A stretch of 64,000 nucleotides of DNA, from assembly GCF_029360775.1 (NCBI RefSeq), contig NZ_JARKMZ010000013.1:21850-85849 (forward strand). The letters run 5' to 3'. The first letter of the stretch is position 1. Each line of letters begins with the position of its first letter. This DNA comes from Daejeonella sp. H1SJ63 (GTDB lineage Bacteria; Bacteroidota; Bacteroidia; Sphingobacteriales; Sphingobacteriaceae). The position numbers and the translations under genes were made by a program. Below the pieces are notes generated by a model. The model saw only the letters and a program-made list of their open reading frames with translations, did not search any database and was not told the DNA's origin. This document shows, in pieces, positions 51,536-58,804 of the stretch.

Positions 51536-52027
51536 TTATTGAAATTTAATATTTCCTCTTAATTCACCTGAACCGACAGTTGAACTGTGGATGTTCACAT
51601 ACCATTTTCCGGCTAATAATTGTGCTTCCTGTGCATCTGTTAATGCTACCGACGTTCCGTTCAATGTGCCGCTACTGCCTGTTGAAAATCCTGTAATTGC
51701 CAGGGCAACACCCGAGCTGACAGTATCACTTCCGGTATCAGATCCATGGAAATGCATGTTCGTGGTTGTGGCAGCAGTATTCCCAAGCTGCCATGTGATT
51801 TTGTAGCTGATCATTTTCATAGTCGGATCGTAGGAAATCTCAGCGGTTCCGGTGCCGGTAGTATTCACTGCCGGTACTTCCTGAGCACCGCTTAACTGGA
51901 TTGTGGCCTTTTTGATCAGGCTAAGCGGTTCTTCCGTTTTATCTTTCTTGCAGCCCGACATTGTAAAGGAAGTCAGGAGGATGATAGCCATTGTTTGGGC
52001 AATTCTGATTTGCAGAGACTTTTTCAT
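51536..52027 (-). CDS. CHRD-domain lipoprotein
   Basis: A 163-residue protein with a lipoprotein signal (lipobox TMSGC, Cys26) and one CHRD domain: ATIQLSGAQEVPAVNTTGTG, AEISYDPTMKMISYKITW, THMHFHG-like TNMHFHGSDTG and KWYVNIHSSTVGSGELRG. CHRD is a beta-rich domain first seen in chordin; its role in bacteria is unknown. Surface or periplasmic location is likely. Confidence 0.85.
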   Translation of the reverse strand: MKKSLQIRIAQTMAIILLTSFTMSGCKKDKTEEPLSLIKKATIQLSGAQEVPAVNTTGTGTAEISYDPTMKMISYKITWQLGNTAATTTNMHFHGSDTGSDTVSSGVALAITGFSTGSSGTLNGTSVALTDAQEAQLLAGKWYVNIHSSTVGSGELRGNIKFQ

Positions 52028-52111
52028 AATTTTTCAATTAATTTAAAGTACCTACGAAGCAGATTCAACTTTGGTTGTTTCAGCAGGAAAATAATTCTGA
52101 TTGATTTAAGT

Positions 52112-52759
52112 TCAGGACAGGATCTTCGCAATCTCAAAAAAACCTTTTTCGAAGGCTTTATCGGCCGGAGTCTTTCCATCGTCCATCGTTGCGTTTACAT
52201 CAGCTCCGGCTTCTAATAATACGATCAGGAGCTCAATATTGCCATTATGTGCAGCTGAATGGAGCGGGGTAGCCCCTGATTGCTGACTTACATTAATATC
52301 GGCCCCTGCCTCAAGAAGCATTTTGGCCAGCATGGTATAATCAGAAGCAACTGCAGAATGTAAAGGGTAAACATGAAACCCATTTTGCGAAGGTATGTTT
52401 GGATTGGCACCATTCAAGAGCAGATATCGGGTAACATCCTCGTTTCCGAAATAGGCTGACAGACTGAGTGCAGTAAAACCATCGTCAGAAAAGGTATTGA
52501 TCAGATCAGGATCCTTTTCAAGGATTTCAGTTACGAAATCAGATTTTCCAAGGGCTGCAGCTTCAAAAATGTTGATTTCAGAGACATGATTAAGGATTAT
52601 TTCAGAAATCTCAGGTTTTTTGTAATAACAACTGAGCATTAAAGGCGAGATATTATGGCTTGTTTTTTCTGTTGCCAGAGAAGGACTCTTAAGTAATAAT
52701 GTTCTTAGATCAGCACTATTGCCGTTTTGTATTAATTCTTCAAGTAAAGCCTGGCTCAT
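52112..52759 (-). CDS. Ankyrin-repeat protein
   Basis: A 215-residue protein made of about six ankyrin repeats, for example GFTALSLSAYFGNEDVTRYL, LLNGANPNIPSQNG, MLLEAGADINVSQQSGATPL and HSAAHNGNIELLIVLLEAGA. There is no signal peptide, so it is probably a cytoplasmic protein-binding scaffold. The partner is unknown and the neighbours give no hint. Confidence 0.85.
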   Translation of the reverse strand: MSQALLEELIQNGNSADLRTLLLKSPSLATEKTSHNISPLMLSCYYKKPEISEIILNHVSEINIFEAAALGKSDFVTEILEKDPDLINTFSDDGFTALSLSAYFGNEDVTRYLLLNGANPNIPSQNGFHVYPLHSAVASDYTMLAKMLLEAGADINVSQQSGATPLHSAAHNGNIELLIVLLEAGADVNATMDDGKTPADKAFEKGFFEIAKILS

Positions 52760-52799
52760 CTTCTGAATTATTGGTCAACAAATCAATATAATCAATAAT

Positions 52800-52945
52800 A
52801 CAAAAAATAAATAAAAAATCCCATTCCGGATCAGGGAATGGGACCAATCTAAACTAAAAACTATACTCCTAACTTCAGGTTAAAAAGCTAAAACATATTT
52901 TGTGTATGGAATTGTATGACAAATAATTTATTAAAAGGTTTAATG
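52800..52945 (-). ncRNA. Candidate small RNA ending in an orphan terminator
   Basis: On the minus strand the hairpin CCCATTCC (arm 52835-52842) / GGAATGGG (arm 52820-52827) is followed by TTTTTTATTTATTTTTT, a textbook terminator. No minus-strand gene lies between it and the plus-strand ftsK start at 53030. About 100 nt upstream there is a promoter-like TTG, 21 nt, ATTATTTG. A transcript of roughly 110-130 nt is therefore plausible. Boundaries are approximate. Confidence 0.35.
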
Positions 52946-53000
52946 TGGCAATAATTTAAAATGTGGGATATATAGACTATCTCCATATTCTATATAACAT

Positions 53001-53008
53001 TATATTTG
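53001..53008 (+). promoter_or_regulatory. -7 element (TATATTTG) of ftsK
   Basis: TATATTTG is a perfect TAnnTTTG, 21 nt before the ATG at 53030. Confidence 0.55.
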
Positions 53009-53029
53009 TCATTAATTAGCTAGATATCG

Positions 53030-55573
53030 ATGCCCTTAAGAGGAAACCAATTCAGGAATGCCAATTCTTTTCGTGAAGAACCCAAGTCGAAACCTTCTTC
53101 AAAACAGCGTATTCCGGGTGAACCTGCAGAGATAATGCCCAAATTCAAGCTGAACGATGATCGTGCGATCAAAATTATCGGCTTGTTTTTGCTTATTGTT
53201 TCTCTGTATTTCATGGTTGCATTTACATCTTATCTTTTTACCTGGCAGGATGATCAGAGTTATGTGCTTGATGCAAACGGGGGCTGGAGCAATCTCTGGA
53301 AAACACAGGAAGAATTGGTTGCACTTGGACTGAACCGTCCGGTAGTTGAAAACTGGCTGGGTAAATTCGGAGCCCTATTGTCGCATCAGTTCATTTATGA
53401 GTGGTTTGGAATAGCCTCTTTTGTATTTATTGCTGTTTTCTTCATTCTGGGATACCGGATGCTCTTTAAAGTAAAGGTCTTTTCAATATCAAAAACACTT
53501 GCATATTCTTTTTTTCTGCTGATTTTCACTTCTGTTAGTCTGGCTTTTTTTCATGCATTTATCAGTGATATCCCGCATTACCTGGAAGGCGAATTTGGCT
53601 TCTGGACCAACAGATTACTGCAGGCGCAGATAGGAAACGCCGGAACAGCCGGTTTACTGGCATTTGCCGGACTTACTGTGCTTATCATAGCTTATAACAT
53701 TGATTTTAGGCTTCCTGAACGGAAAGCTGAACCTAAATATGTAGTTCCGGATATTTCTGATACACAGGAGCTGGAAGAGGAGATTATTTATGATCCGGTA
53801 GAATTCAATTTGCCGAATAAACCGGGGCAGGAGCCTGTTCAGAATAAACTGAACCAGAATCTGCCTGTTATTGAAACTGAAGAGCCTGTTCAGACGCCTG
53901 AAGAAGATGATCATAAACCGGTGGTTCTGAGTCCGGCTAAAAATGTGCCCTTAGAGACCTCTCAGGCGGTTAGTAATGAGTTAAAGGAATCTCCTCCGTT
54001 AACTGTTGAAAAAACTGAGGAGGAAAAAAAATCATCAGAACTGGTAGAGCAGTTCGGGATGTACGATCCTACACTTGATCTTTCAAGCTATAAATATCCC
54101 CCTTTAGATCTTTTGGAGAACTACGGTACCAATAAAATCGCAGTTAATGCCGAAGAGCTGGAGGCTAATAAGAATAAGATCGTTGAAACCCTGAACCACT
54201 ATAATATTGAAATCGATAAGATCAAGGCAACTATTGGTCCGACGGTTACATTATATGAAATTATCCCGGCTCCGGGAGTACGTATTTCCAAGATAAAAAA
54301 CCTTGAAGATGATATTGCATTAAGTCTTGCAGCACTTGGTATCCGTATCATTGCTCCGATGCCGGGTAAAGGAACAATTGGTATTGAAGTTCCAAATCAG
54401 CATCCTGAAATGGTTTCAATGCGTTCGGTACTGGCAACAGAGAAGTTCCAGAATACCACCATGGATCTGCCGATTGCTTTAGGAAAAACCATTTCCAATG
54501 AGGTTTATATTGCCGATCTGTCAAAAATGCCGCACTTACTGGTGGCGGGAGCAACAGGTCAGGGAAAATCCGTAGGTATTAATGCGATTCTTATCTCCCT
54601 GCTGTATAAAATGCATCCTTCTCAGTTGAAATTTGTACTGGTAGATCCTAAAAAGGTTGAACTTACCCTTTTCAGGAAGATTGAAAGACACTTTCTGGCC
54701 AAATTGCCGGGAGAGGAAGATGCCATTATTACCGATACCAAAAAGGTAATTGCAACCCTCAACTCTCTCTGCATAGAGATGGATAACCGTTATGATCTTT
54801 TGAAAAATGGGCATGTCCGAAATCTGAAAGAGTATAATCAAAAGTTCATCAGCCGTAAGCTTAATCCAAATGAAGGGCATCGTTTTCTGCCGTTCATTGT
54901 TTTGATTATAGATGAGTTTGCCGATCTGATGATGACGGCAGGCAAGGAAGTGGAAACACCGATTGCCAGGATAGCACAGCTGGCAAGGGCAGTAGGTATT
55001 CACCTTGTAATTGCTACTCAGCGACCTTCAGTAAATATCATTACCGGTACCATTAAAGCTAACTTTCCGGCGCGACTGGCATTCAGGGTGCTTTCTAAAA
55101 TAGACTCCAGAACTATTCTTGACAGCGGGGGGGCAGATCAGTTAATCGGACGAGGTGACATGTTACTGTCGACCGGCAGTGATCTGATCCGTATTCAGTG
55201 TGCTTTTGTAGATACGCCTGAGGTAGAAAAGGTGTCAGAGTTTATCGGCTCCCAGCGTGGTTATCCTTCGGCCTGGATGCTTCCGGAGTATGTTGATGAG
55301 AATTCAGAGTCATCAATGAAGGAGTTCGATGCTTCAGATCGCGATCCGATGTTTGAAGAAGCAGCACGTCTGATTGTCATGCACCAGCAGGGCTCAACCT
55401 CATTGATTCAGCGTAAACTAAAATTGGGTTATAACAGGGCAGGGCGCATTATTGACCAATTGGAAGCCGCCGGAATAGTTGGTGCATTTGAAGGAAGTAA
55501 GGCAAGAGAAGTTTTAATTCCTGATGAATATTCTTTGGAACAGTTCTTGAATACACTGGATAAGGACGAATAA
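53030..55573 (+). CDS. ftsK: DNA translocase FtsK
   Basis: An 847-residue FtsK/SpoIIIE translocase that pumps chromosome ends through the division septum. Four membrane helices lie in about residues 50-230, then an acidic/proline linker (about 240-350). The motor follows: alpha/beta domain, Walker A VAGATGQGKSVGINAIL, Walker B IVLIIDEFADLMMTAG and HLVIATQRPSVNIITGTIKANFP. The C-terminal winged-helix gamma domain (STSLIQRKLKLGYNRAGRII) reads orienting DNA sites. lolA follows 22 nt downstream, a neighbour pair common in bacteria. Confidence 0.95.
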   Translation: MPLRGNQFRNANSFREEPKSKPSSKQRIPGEPAEIMPKFKLNDDRAIKIIGLFLLIVSLYFMVAFTSYLFTWQDDQSYVLDANGGWSNLWKTQEELVALGLNRPVVENWLGKFGALLSHQFIYEWFGIASFVFIAVFFILGYRMLFKVKVFSISKTLAYSFFLLIFTSVSLAFFHAFISDIPHYLEGEFGFWTNRLLQAQIGNAGTAGLLAFAGLTVLIIAYNIDFRLPERKAEPKYVVPDISDTQELEEEIIYDPVEFNLPNKPGQEPVQNKLNQNLPVIETEEPVQTPEEDDHKPVVLSPAKNVPLETSQAVSNELKESPPLTVEKTEEEKKSSELVEQFGMYDPTLDLSSYKYPPLDLLENYGTNKIAVNAEELEANKNKIVETLNHYNIEIDKIKATIGPTVTLYEIIPAPGVRISKIKNLEDDIALSLAALGIRIIAPMPGKGTIGIEVPNQHPEMVSMRSVLATEKFQNTTMDLPIALGKTISNEVYIADLSKMPHLLVAGATGQGKSVGINAILISLLYKMHPSQLKFVLVDPKKVELTLFRKIERHFLAKLPGEEDAIITDTKKVIATLNSLCIEMDNRYDLLKNGHVRNLKEYNQKFISRKLNPNEGHRFLPFIVLIIDEFADLMMTAGKEVETPIARIAQLARAVGIHLVIATQRPSVNIITGTIKANFPARLAFRVLSKIDSRTILDSGGADQLIGRGDMLLSTGSDLIRIQCAFVDTPEVEKVSEFIGSQRGYPSAWMLPEYVDENSESSMKEFDASDRDPMFEEAARLIVMHQQGSTSLIQRKLKLGYNRAGRIIDQLEAAGIVGAFEGSKAREVLIPDEYSLEQFLNTLDKDE

Positions 55574-55595
55574 TCTTAAATAAATATAATATCAA

Positions 55596-56246
55596 ATGAA
55601 GAAGTTGTTAATAGGAGCTTTTATTATTTTGGGTTCCGGACTGAGCGCGATGGCTCAAAGTGAAGTGAAAGCAAAGGCAATCCTTGCTGAAGTGTCTAAG
55701 AAATACCGCAGCTATGATGTCATCAAAACTGAATTTACATACACTCTTGAGAATCCCCAGGCAAAGATAAAGGAAACTCAGACCGGTACCTTGTTTGTAA
55801 GATCTAAAGTAAATAAGTATAAAGTGATTCTGAAGGGACAGGAGCTGATCAGCGATGGCAAGAATCAGTGGATGTACCTGAAAGCTGATAAAGAAGTTCA
55901 GTTAAGTGAGGTTGATAACTCATCTGATGCATTGAATCCGGCAAAGATTTTTACAATCTATGAGAAGGGCTTCAAGTCAGTTTATACAAACGATACACAA
56001 TTAAGCGGAAAGCCAGTACATAATATTGAATTGAGTCCGCTGGATGCCAAACGCTCTTTCTTTAAAGTGAAATTACAGATAGATAAAGCCAGTAAGCAGA
56101 TCATGAATGCGGTAATTTTTGATAAAAATGGTAACCGTTATACTTATGCGATCAAAACTTTTATCCCAAATATTAAGGTTCCCGAATCAACTTTTGCCTT
56201 CGATGCAAAGCTATATCCCGGAGTAGAGCTGGTGGATTTGAGATAA
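55596..56246 (+). CDS. LolA-like outer-membrane lipoprotein carrier
   Basis: A 216-residue periplasmic protein with a signal peptide ending around AMAQ (residue 21). The LolA fold follows: VSKKYRSYDVIKTEFTYTLE, QTGTLFVRSKVNKYKVI, GKNQWMYLKADKEVQLSEVD and FDKNGNRYTYAIKTFIPN. LolA ferries lipoproteins from LolCDE to the outer membrane. Paralogues exist in Bacteroidota, so the exact client set is open. It is followed by a terminator. Confidence 0.85.
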   Translation: MKKLLIGAFIILGSGLSAMAQSEVKAKAILAEVSKKYRSYDVIKTEFTYTLENPQAKIKETQTGTLFVRSKVNKYKVILKGQELISDGKNQWMYLKADKEVQLSEVDNSSDALNPAKIFTIYEKGFKSVYTNDTQLSGKPVHNIELSPLDAKRSFFKVKLQIDKASKQIMNAVIFDKNGNRYTYAIKTFIPNIKVPESTFAFDAKLYPGVELVDLR

Positions 56247-56265
56247 TGAATCATAAAATGAATTT

Positions 56266-56300
56266 AAGGGTTCAGACGTGTAACGTTTGAACCCTTTTTT
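56266..56300 (+). terminator. Rho-independent terminator after lolA
   Basis: AAGGGTTCA (56266-56274) pairs with TGAACCCTT (56288-56296), followed by a T-run ending at 56300. The -7 element of the next gene starts 2 nt later. Confidence 0.87.
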
Positions 56301-56302
56301 GT

Positions 56303-56310
56303 TATTTTTG
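56303..56310 (+). promoter_or_regulatory. -7 element (TATTTTTG), predicted near-leaderless start
   Basis: TATTTTTG ends 7 nt before the ATG at 56318. With the usual distance from the -7 element to the start, the leader would be only about 4 nt. Confidence 0.5.
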
Positions 56311-56317
56311 AGTTGAG

Positions 56318-56593
56318 ATGGCACTTACATTTACCCAGCATACCCTCGATAAACTTGAACTTTTGCTTAAGACACTGGGATTTAAACTCAGATACGAGAA
56401 AGGTAATTTCAAGACAGGCTCCTGTGTGCTTGAAAATAATAAAATGATTGTGGTCAATAAGTTTTCCAATCTGGAAAGCAAGATCAATGCACTTGCCGAA
56501 CTTTTACAGAGAACTGATGCAGATGATAGCCTGCTTGATGATAAGCAAAAGGCCTTTTTGTATATGCTGAAACAAACCAAAATAGAGTTTTGA
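56318..56593 (+). CDS. Conserved small protein of unknown function
   Basis: A 91-residue soluble protein with a predicted alpha/beta start (LTFTQHTLDKLELLLKTLGF, LRYEKGNFKTGSCVLENNKM, IVVNKFSNLESKINALAELL) and a helical end. I recognise the pattern as a small conserved Bacteroidota protein but know no function. Its last codons overlap the TTG start of the MBL hydrolase gene, so the two are translationally coupled. It carries its own near-leaderless promoter. Confidence 0.75.
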   Translation: MALTFTQHTLDKLELLLKTLGFKLRYEKGNFKTGSCVLENNKMIVVNKFSNLESKINALAELLQRTDADDSLLDDKQKAFLYMLKQTKIEF

Positions 56594-57354
56594 AAGTTAC
56601 ATTTTTAGGAACCGGAACATCACAGGGAGTGCCAGTCATTGCCTGCGAATGCACAGTGTGCTCATCGCATGATCATCATGATAAACGTCTGCGTGTTTCT
56701 GTTTTACTGGAAATTGATGGTAAGAATCTGGTAATTGATGCGGGACCGGATTTCAGGTATCAGATGCTCAGGGCAGGGGTGAAGAACCTTGATGCTATTT
56801 TATTTACTCATGAGCATAAAGATCATGTTGCGGGGCTGGATGATATCAGGGCCTTTAATTACAAACAGCAATCAGAGATTGATATTTATGCTCACAGGCG
56901 TGTTCAGGATGCTTTAAAAAAGGAATTTCATTATATTTTTTCAGGCAATAATTATCCGGGTATACCTCAGTTGAAACTGAATGATATTGAGGACAACCAA
57001 ATATTTACCGCTGCCGGAATAGAAATTATTCCCATTTCAGTGATGCATTTTCAGTTACCGATATTTGGCTTCAGGATTGGGAATTTCACCTATATTACCG
57101 ATGCCAAAACTATTACTGATGAGCAGAAAGAGAAGATTAAAGGCTCAGAAATTCTGGTGATCAATGCTTTGCAAAAAGAAAAGCATATTTCTCATTTTAC
57201 ACTTTCAGAAGCTTTGGATTTTGCTGCTGAGATCAATGCCCCCAAAACCTATTTAACGCATGTCAGTCACAGGATGGGTACTCATCATGAGATTTCCGGA
57301 GAGCTTCCGGAGGGAGTTTTCATGGCTTATGATGGATTGGAGCTGGAAATATAG
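56590..57354 (+). CDS. MBL-fold hydrolase, PhnP/RNase Z-like
   Basis: A 254-residue metallo-beta-lactamase protein: VTFLGTGTSQGVPVIACEC, VIDAGPDFRYQML, FTHEHKDHVAGLDDIRAFN as the metal site, ISVMHFQLPIFGFRIG and LTHVSHRMGTHHE. The pattern of phosphodiesterases such as PhnP and of lipoyl-pathway-type MBL proteins fits. The substrate is unknown. The start is a TTG at 56590-56592 overlapping the previous stop (TTGA). Confidence 0.82.
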   Translation: MKVTFLGTGTSQGVPVIACECTVCSSHDHHDKRLRVSVLLEIDGKNLVIDAGPDFRYQMLRAGVKNLDAILFTHEHKDHVAGLDDIRAFNYKQQSEIDIYAHRRVQDALKKEFHYIFSGNNYPGIPQLKLNDIEDNQIFTAAGIEIIPISVMHFQLPIFGFRIGNFTYITDAKTITDEQKEKIKGSEILVINALQKEKHISHFTLSEALDFAAEINAPKTYLTHVSHRMGTHHEISGELPEGVFMAYDGLELEI

Positions 57355-57409
57355 GACTCACAAATTCACCTATGTACCGTTAACTGAATTCGTTTTCACC
57401 TGTTCCTGT

Positions 57410-57468
57410 CCTTAGAGTTCTGTGCAGTGTCTCTAAGGATTTTTAAATGAAGAAGAGTCTTCAGACTC
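57410..57468 (+). repeat. Left composite terminus of the RAYT unit
   Basis: Two hairpins: X, CCTTAGAG (57410-57417) with CTCTAAGG (57431-57438), and Y, GAGTCT-TC-AGACTC (57455-57468), separated by 16 nt. The same two elements recur in inverted orientation at 58158-58216 with the same 16-nt spacing. X is followed by ATTTTT and may also terminate the upstream MBL gene. Confidence 0.7.
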
Positions 57469-57595
57469 GTCTACCCCGATCCAAACAATCATCTACCTAT
57501 ACCTTTCGCTAAGAATTTTTTAATGAATTGATATAAAAAGACACTTTCATCAAGCCCAATATTTCTTAATCGAAACTAAAGCCCAATCATCAATT

Positions 57596-58150
57596 ATGAA
57601 GGAAGCAGGTTTTCAGATCAGAGATCAAAATGCAATTCATTTCATTACCTGTTCAGTAGTTGAATGGGTAGATGTTTTTACCCGAAGAGAATATGCAGAA
57701 ATTTTAATAGACAGCTTAAACTTTTGTCAGCAAAATAAGGGTCTAAGGATCCATGCCTGGTGTATCATGAGTAATCATATTCACCTGATCATATCCGGCA
57801 ATAGTATCATCGGTCTTTCTGATCTGATCCGTGACTTCAAGAAGTTCAGCTCATACGCAATTATAAATGCAATCAGAGAAAATTCACATGAAAGTCGGAA
57901 GAACCGGATGTTGTGGATATTTAAAAAGGCAGGTGAGCGTAATAATCGAAACAAAAATTTTCAATTCTGGCAGCAGAGTAATCATCCGGTTGAATGTTCA
58001 ACTGAAGAAATTCTGCAATCAAGACTGAACTATTTACATGCAAATCTGGTAAGGGCTGGAATGGTAAGATTTGAGCAGGATTATTTATTTTCTTCAGGAC
58101 TTGATTATTATGGAAGTGAAAAAGGCTTAATTGAAATTGTGTCTCTGTAA
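57596..58150 (+). CDS. REP-associated tyrosine transposase (IS200-like Y1)
   Basis: A 184-residue Y1 transposase of the RAYT group, which nicks and joins single-stranded palindromic DNA. It has VEWVDVFTRREYAEILIDSL, the metal-binding HUH motif in WCIMSNHIHLIIS, the RAYT-typical FQFWQQSNHPVE and the nucleophile Tyr in RLNYLHANLVRAGMV. All key residues are present and the frame is intact, so it may be active. Confidence 0.88.
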   Translation: MKEAGFQIRDQNAIHFITCSVVEWVDVFTRREYAEILIDSLNFCQQNKGLRIHAWCIMSNHIHLIISGNSIIGLSDLIRDFKKFSSYAIINAIRENSHESRKNRMLWIFKKAGERNNRNKNFQFWQQSNHPVECSTEEILQSRLNYLHANLVRAGMVRFEQDYLFSSGLDYYGSEKGLIEIVSL

Positions 58151-58157
58151 AGGACAG

Positions 58158-58216
58158 AAGTCTGAAGACTCCTGATTATTTGGTAGCCCGTAGAGACGCT
58201 GCGCTTAACTCTAAAC
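58158..58216 (-). repeat. Right composite terminus of the RAYT unit
   Basis: Y' (58158-58171, containing AGTCT-GA-AGACT) and X' (58188-58216, TAGAG...CTCTA) in inverted order relative to 57410-57468, with a 16-nt spacer. Confidence 0.65.
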
Positions 58217-58231
58217 AGGAGTGCTGATTTA

Positions 58232-58297
58232 GCGATTGGTGCCCAGGAGCAGATTCGAACCTGCCTGCCGGCAGGCAGGCTGCCACACCCGTTAAGG
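58232..58297 (-). pseudogene. 3' half of a tRNA-Leu copy with palindrome insert
   Basis: On the minus strand it runs from CCTTAACGGG (variable arm) through the T-arm to the 3' CCA and GCGATT-complement flank. It is identical to the intact tRNA-Leu at 58569-58655 over that stretch except for a 20-nt palindrome, CCTGCCTGCCGGCAGGCAGG (58260-58279), placed in the T-arm. It lacks the 5' half. Confidence 0.75.
58260..58279. repeat. Perfect 20-nt palindrome in tRNA fragment
   Basis: CCTGCCTGCCGGCAGGCAGG is its own reverse complement. A shortened copy is at 58708-58723 and a degenerate one near 63925-63936. Confidence 0.85.
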
Positions 58298-58307
58298 AGG
58301 CTTTGAT

Positions 58308-58556
58308 TCAATTCTTTGAGCTCAATATCATTTTAAGATACTCTTTACCAATTCCAGATTTAAGATATTTTTCTCTGGCTCTTGCCTCAATCCTTGTGAG
58401 AAAGGATTCAGTAATTATTAATTCAAAGGGAATGTAGGGTTTAGTTGTTTTATTATTTCCTGAGTTGTGTTCGCTTAGTCTACGATCAATATTGCTAGTT
58501 AGTCCGACATAGATGTAATTTCTAGTCATACTACGAATTGCATAAACAAAAAACAT
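58308..58556 (-). CDS. GIY-YIG family endonuclease
   Basis: An 82-residue single-domain nuclease of the UvrC-N type (YhbQ/URI group). The GIY-like FFVYAIRSM, the YIG-like YIYVGLTSNIDRRLSEHNSG, and the catalytic-type Glu in LTRIEARAREKYLKSG are all present, followed by GKEYLKMI. The ATG at 58554-58556 gives the usual N-terminus; longer frames would read into the tRNA gene. It lies immediately 3' of an intact tRNA-Leu and before a tRNA-Leu 3' half on the same strand, so it is bracketed by direct repeats of the tRNA 3' end. Confidence 0.87.
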   Translation of the reverse strand: MFFVYAIRSMTRNYIYVGLTSNIDRRLSEHNSGNNKTTKPYIPFELIITESFLTRIEARAREKYLKSGIGKEYLKMILSSKN

Positions 58557-58568
58557 GAATTTTGCGAT

Positions 58569-58655
58569 TGGTGCCCAGGAGCAGATTCGAACTGCCACAC
58601 CCGTTAAGGCGCCACCCCCTCAAAGTGGTGCGTCTACCAATTTCGCCACCTGGGC
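58569..58655 (-). tRNA. tRNA-Leu (anticodon GAG)
   Basis: It folds as a class II tRNA. The acceptor arms GCCCAGG/CCTGGGC pair fully, and the D-arm region contains GCGAAATTGGTAGACGC. The anticodon stem-loop is CCACT-TTGAGGG-GGTGG with anticodon GAG. A long variable arm (around CGCCTTAACGGGTG) is present, the T-arm is GCAG-TTCGAAT-CTGC, and the 3' CCA is encoded. This intact gene lies between the two halves of a broken second copy. Confidence 0.95.
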
Positions 58656-58676
58656 ATTTAATATTTAACTCTATCT

Positions 58677-58737
58677 CGCCACCCCCTCAATTGGTGTGTC
58701 TACCAATCCTGCCTGCCGGCAGGTTCGCCACCTGGTC
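58677..58737 (-). pseudogene. 5' half of a tRNA-Leu copy with palindrome insert
   Basis: On the minus strand it matches the intact tRNA-Leu from the 5' acceptor (GACCAGG, one change) through the anticodon arm (TTGAGGG, anticodon GAG) to GGTGGCG in the variable arm. It then diverges. A 16-nt insert, CCTGCCTGCCGGCAGG on the plus strand (58708-58723), interrupts the D-arm. The lost part corresponds exactly to the fragment at 58232-58297. Confidence 0.75.
58708..58723. repeat. 16-nt CCTGCC/GGCAGG palindromic insert
   Basis: CCTGCCTGCCGGCAGG contains the 12-nt perfect palindrome CCTGCCGGCAGG and is a shortened form of the 20-nt palindrome at 58260-58279. Confidence 0.8.
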
Positions 58738-58744
58738 ATTTTTA

Positions 58745-58798
58745 TCGTTACCGGTTGTCTGTTCTCAGCTGTGAATTACTGGTAACAGATAACCGATT
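58745..58798. repeat. Degenerate GTTACC/TAACAGATAACC word tract
   Basis: The words GTTACCGGTTGTCTGTT and TGGTAACAGATAACCGA are inverted variants of one another and resemble the CTGTTATCGGTTA words at 19621-19686. The tract separates the tRNA fragment from tRNA-Leu(CAG). Confidence 0.5.
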
Positions 58799-58804
58799 TA
58801 CTTG

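Larger units (their letters stand above)
57410..58216 (+). mobile_element. RAYT (REP-associated transposase) unit with composite inverted ends
   Basis: An 807-nt unit: 59-nt left end (X-16 nt-Y), the transposase gene at 57596-58150, and a 59-nt right end (Y'-16 nt-X'). Y and inverted Y' agree at 13 of 14 positions; X and inverted X' agree at roughly 22 of 29. Palindromic elements flanking a RAYT gene are the known layout for mobilisation of REP sequences. It lies directly beside the tRNA-Leu segment. Confidence 0.7.

Noticed and set aside
57469..58157. CRISPR-like array near the transposase
   Set aside because: The repeats are inverted hairpins at the ends of one gene, without regular direct repeats and spacers.
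58108..58311. Frame reading LPAGRQV across the palindrome and tRNA fragment
   Set aside because: It is a translation of the CCTGCC/GGCAGG palindrome and tRNA-derived sequence, not a gene.
58557..58598. N-terminal extension of the GIY-YIG gene into the tRNA
   Set aside because: The first 14 codons would translate the tRNA-Leu 3' end; the ATG at 58556 matches the family N-terminus.
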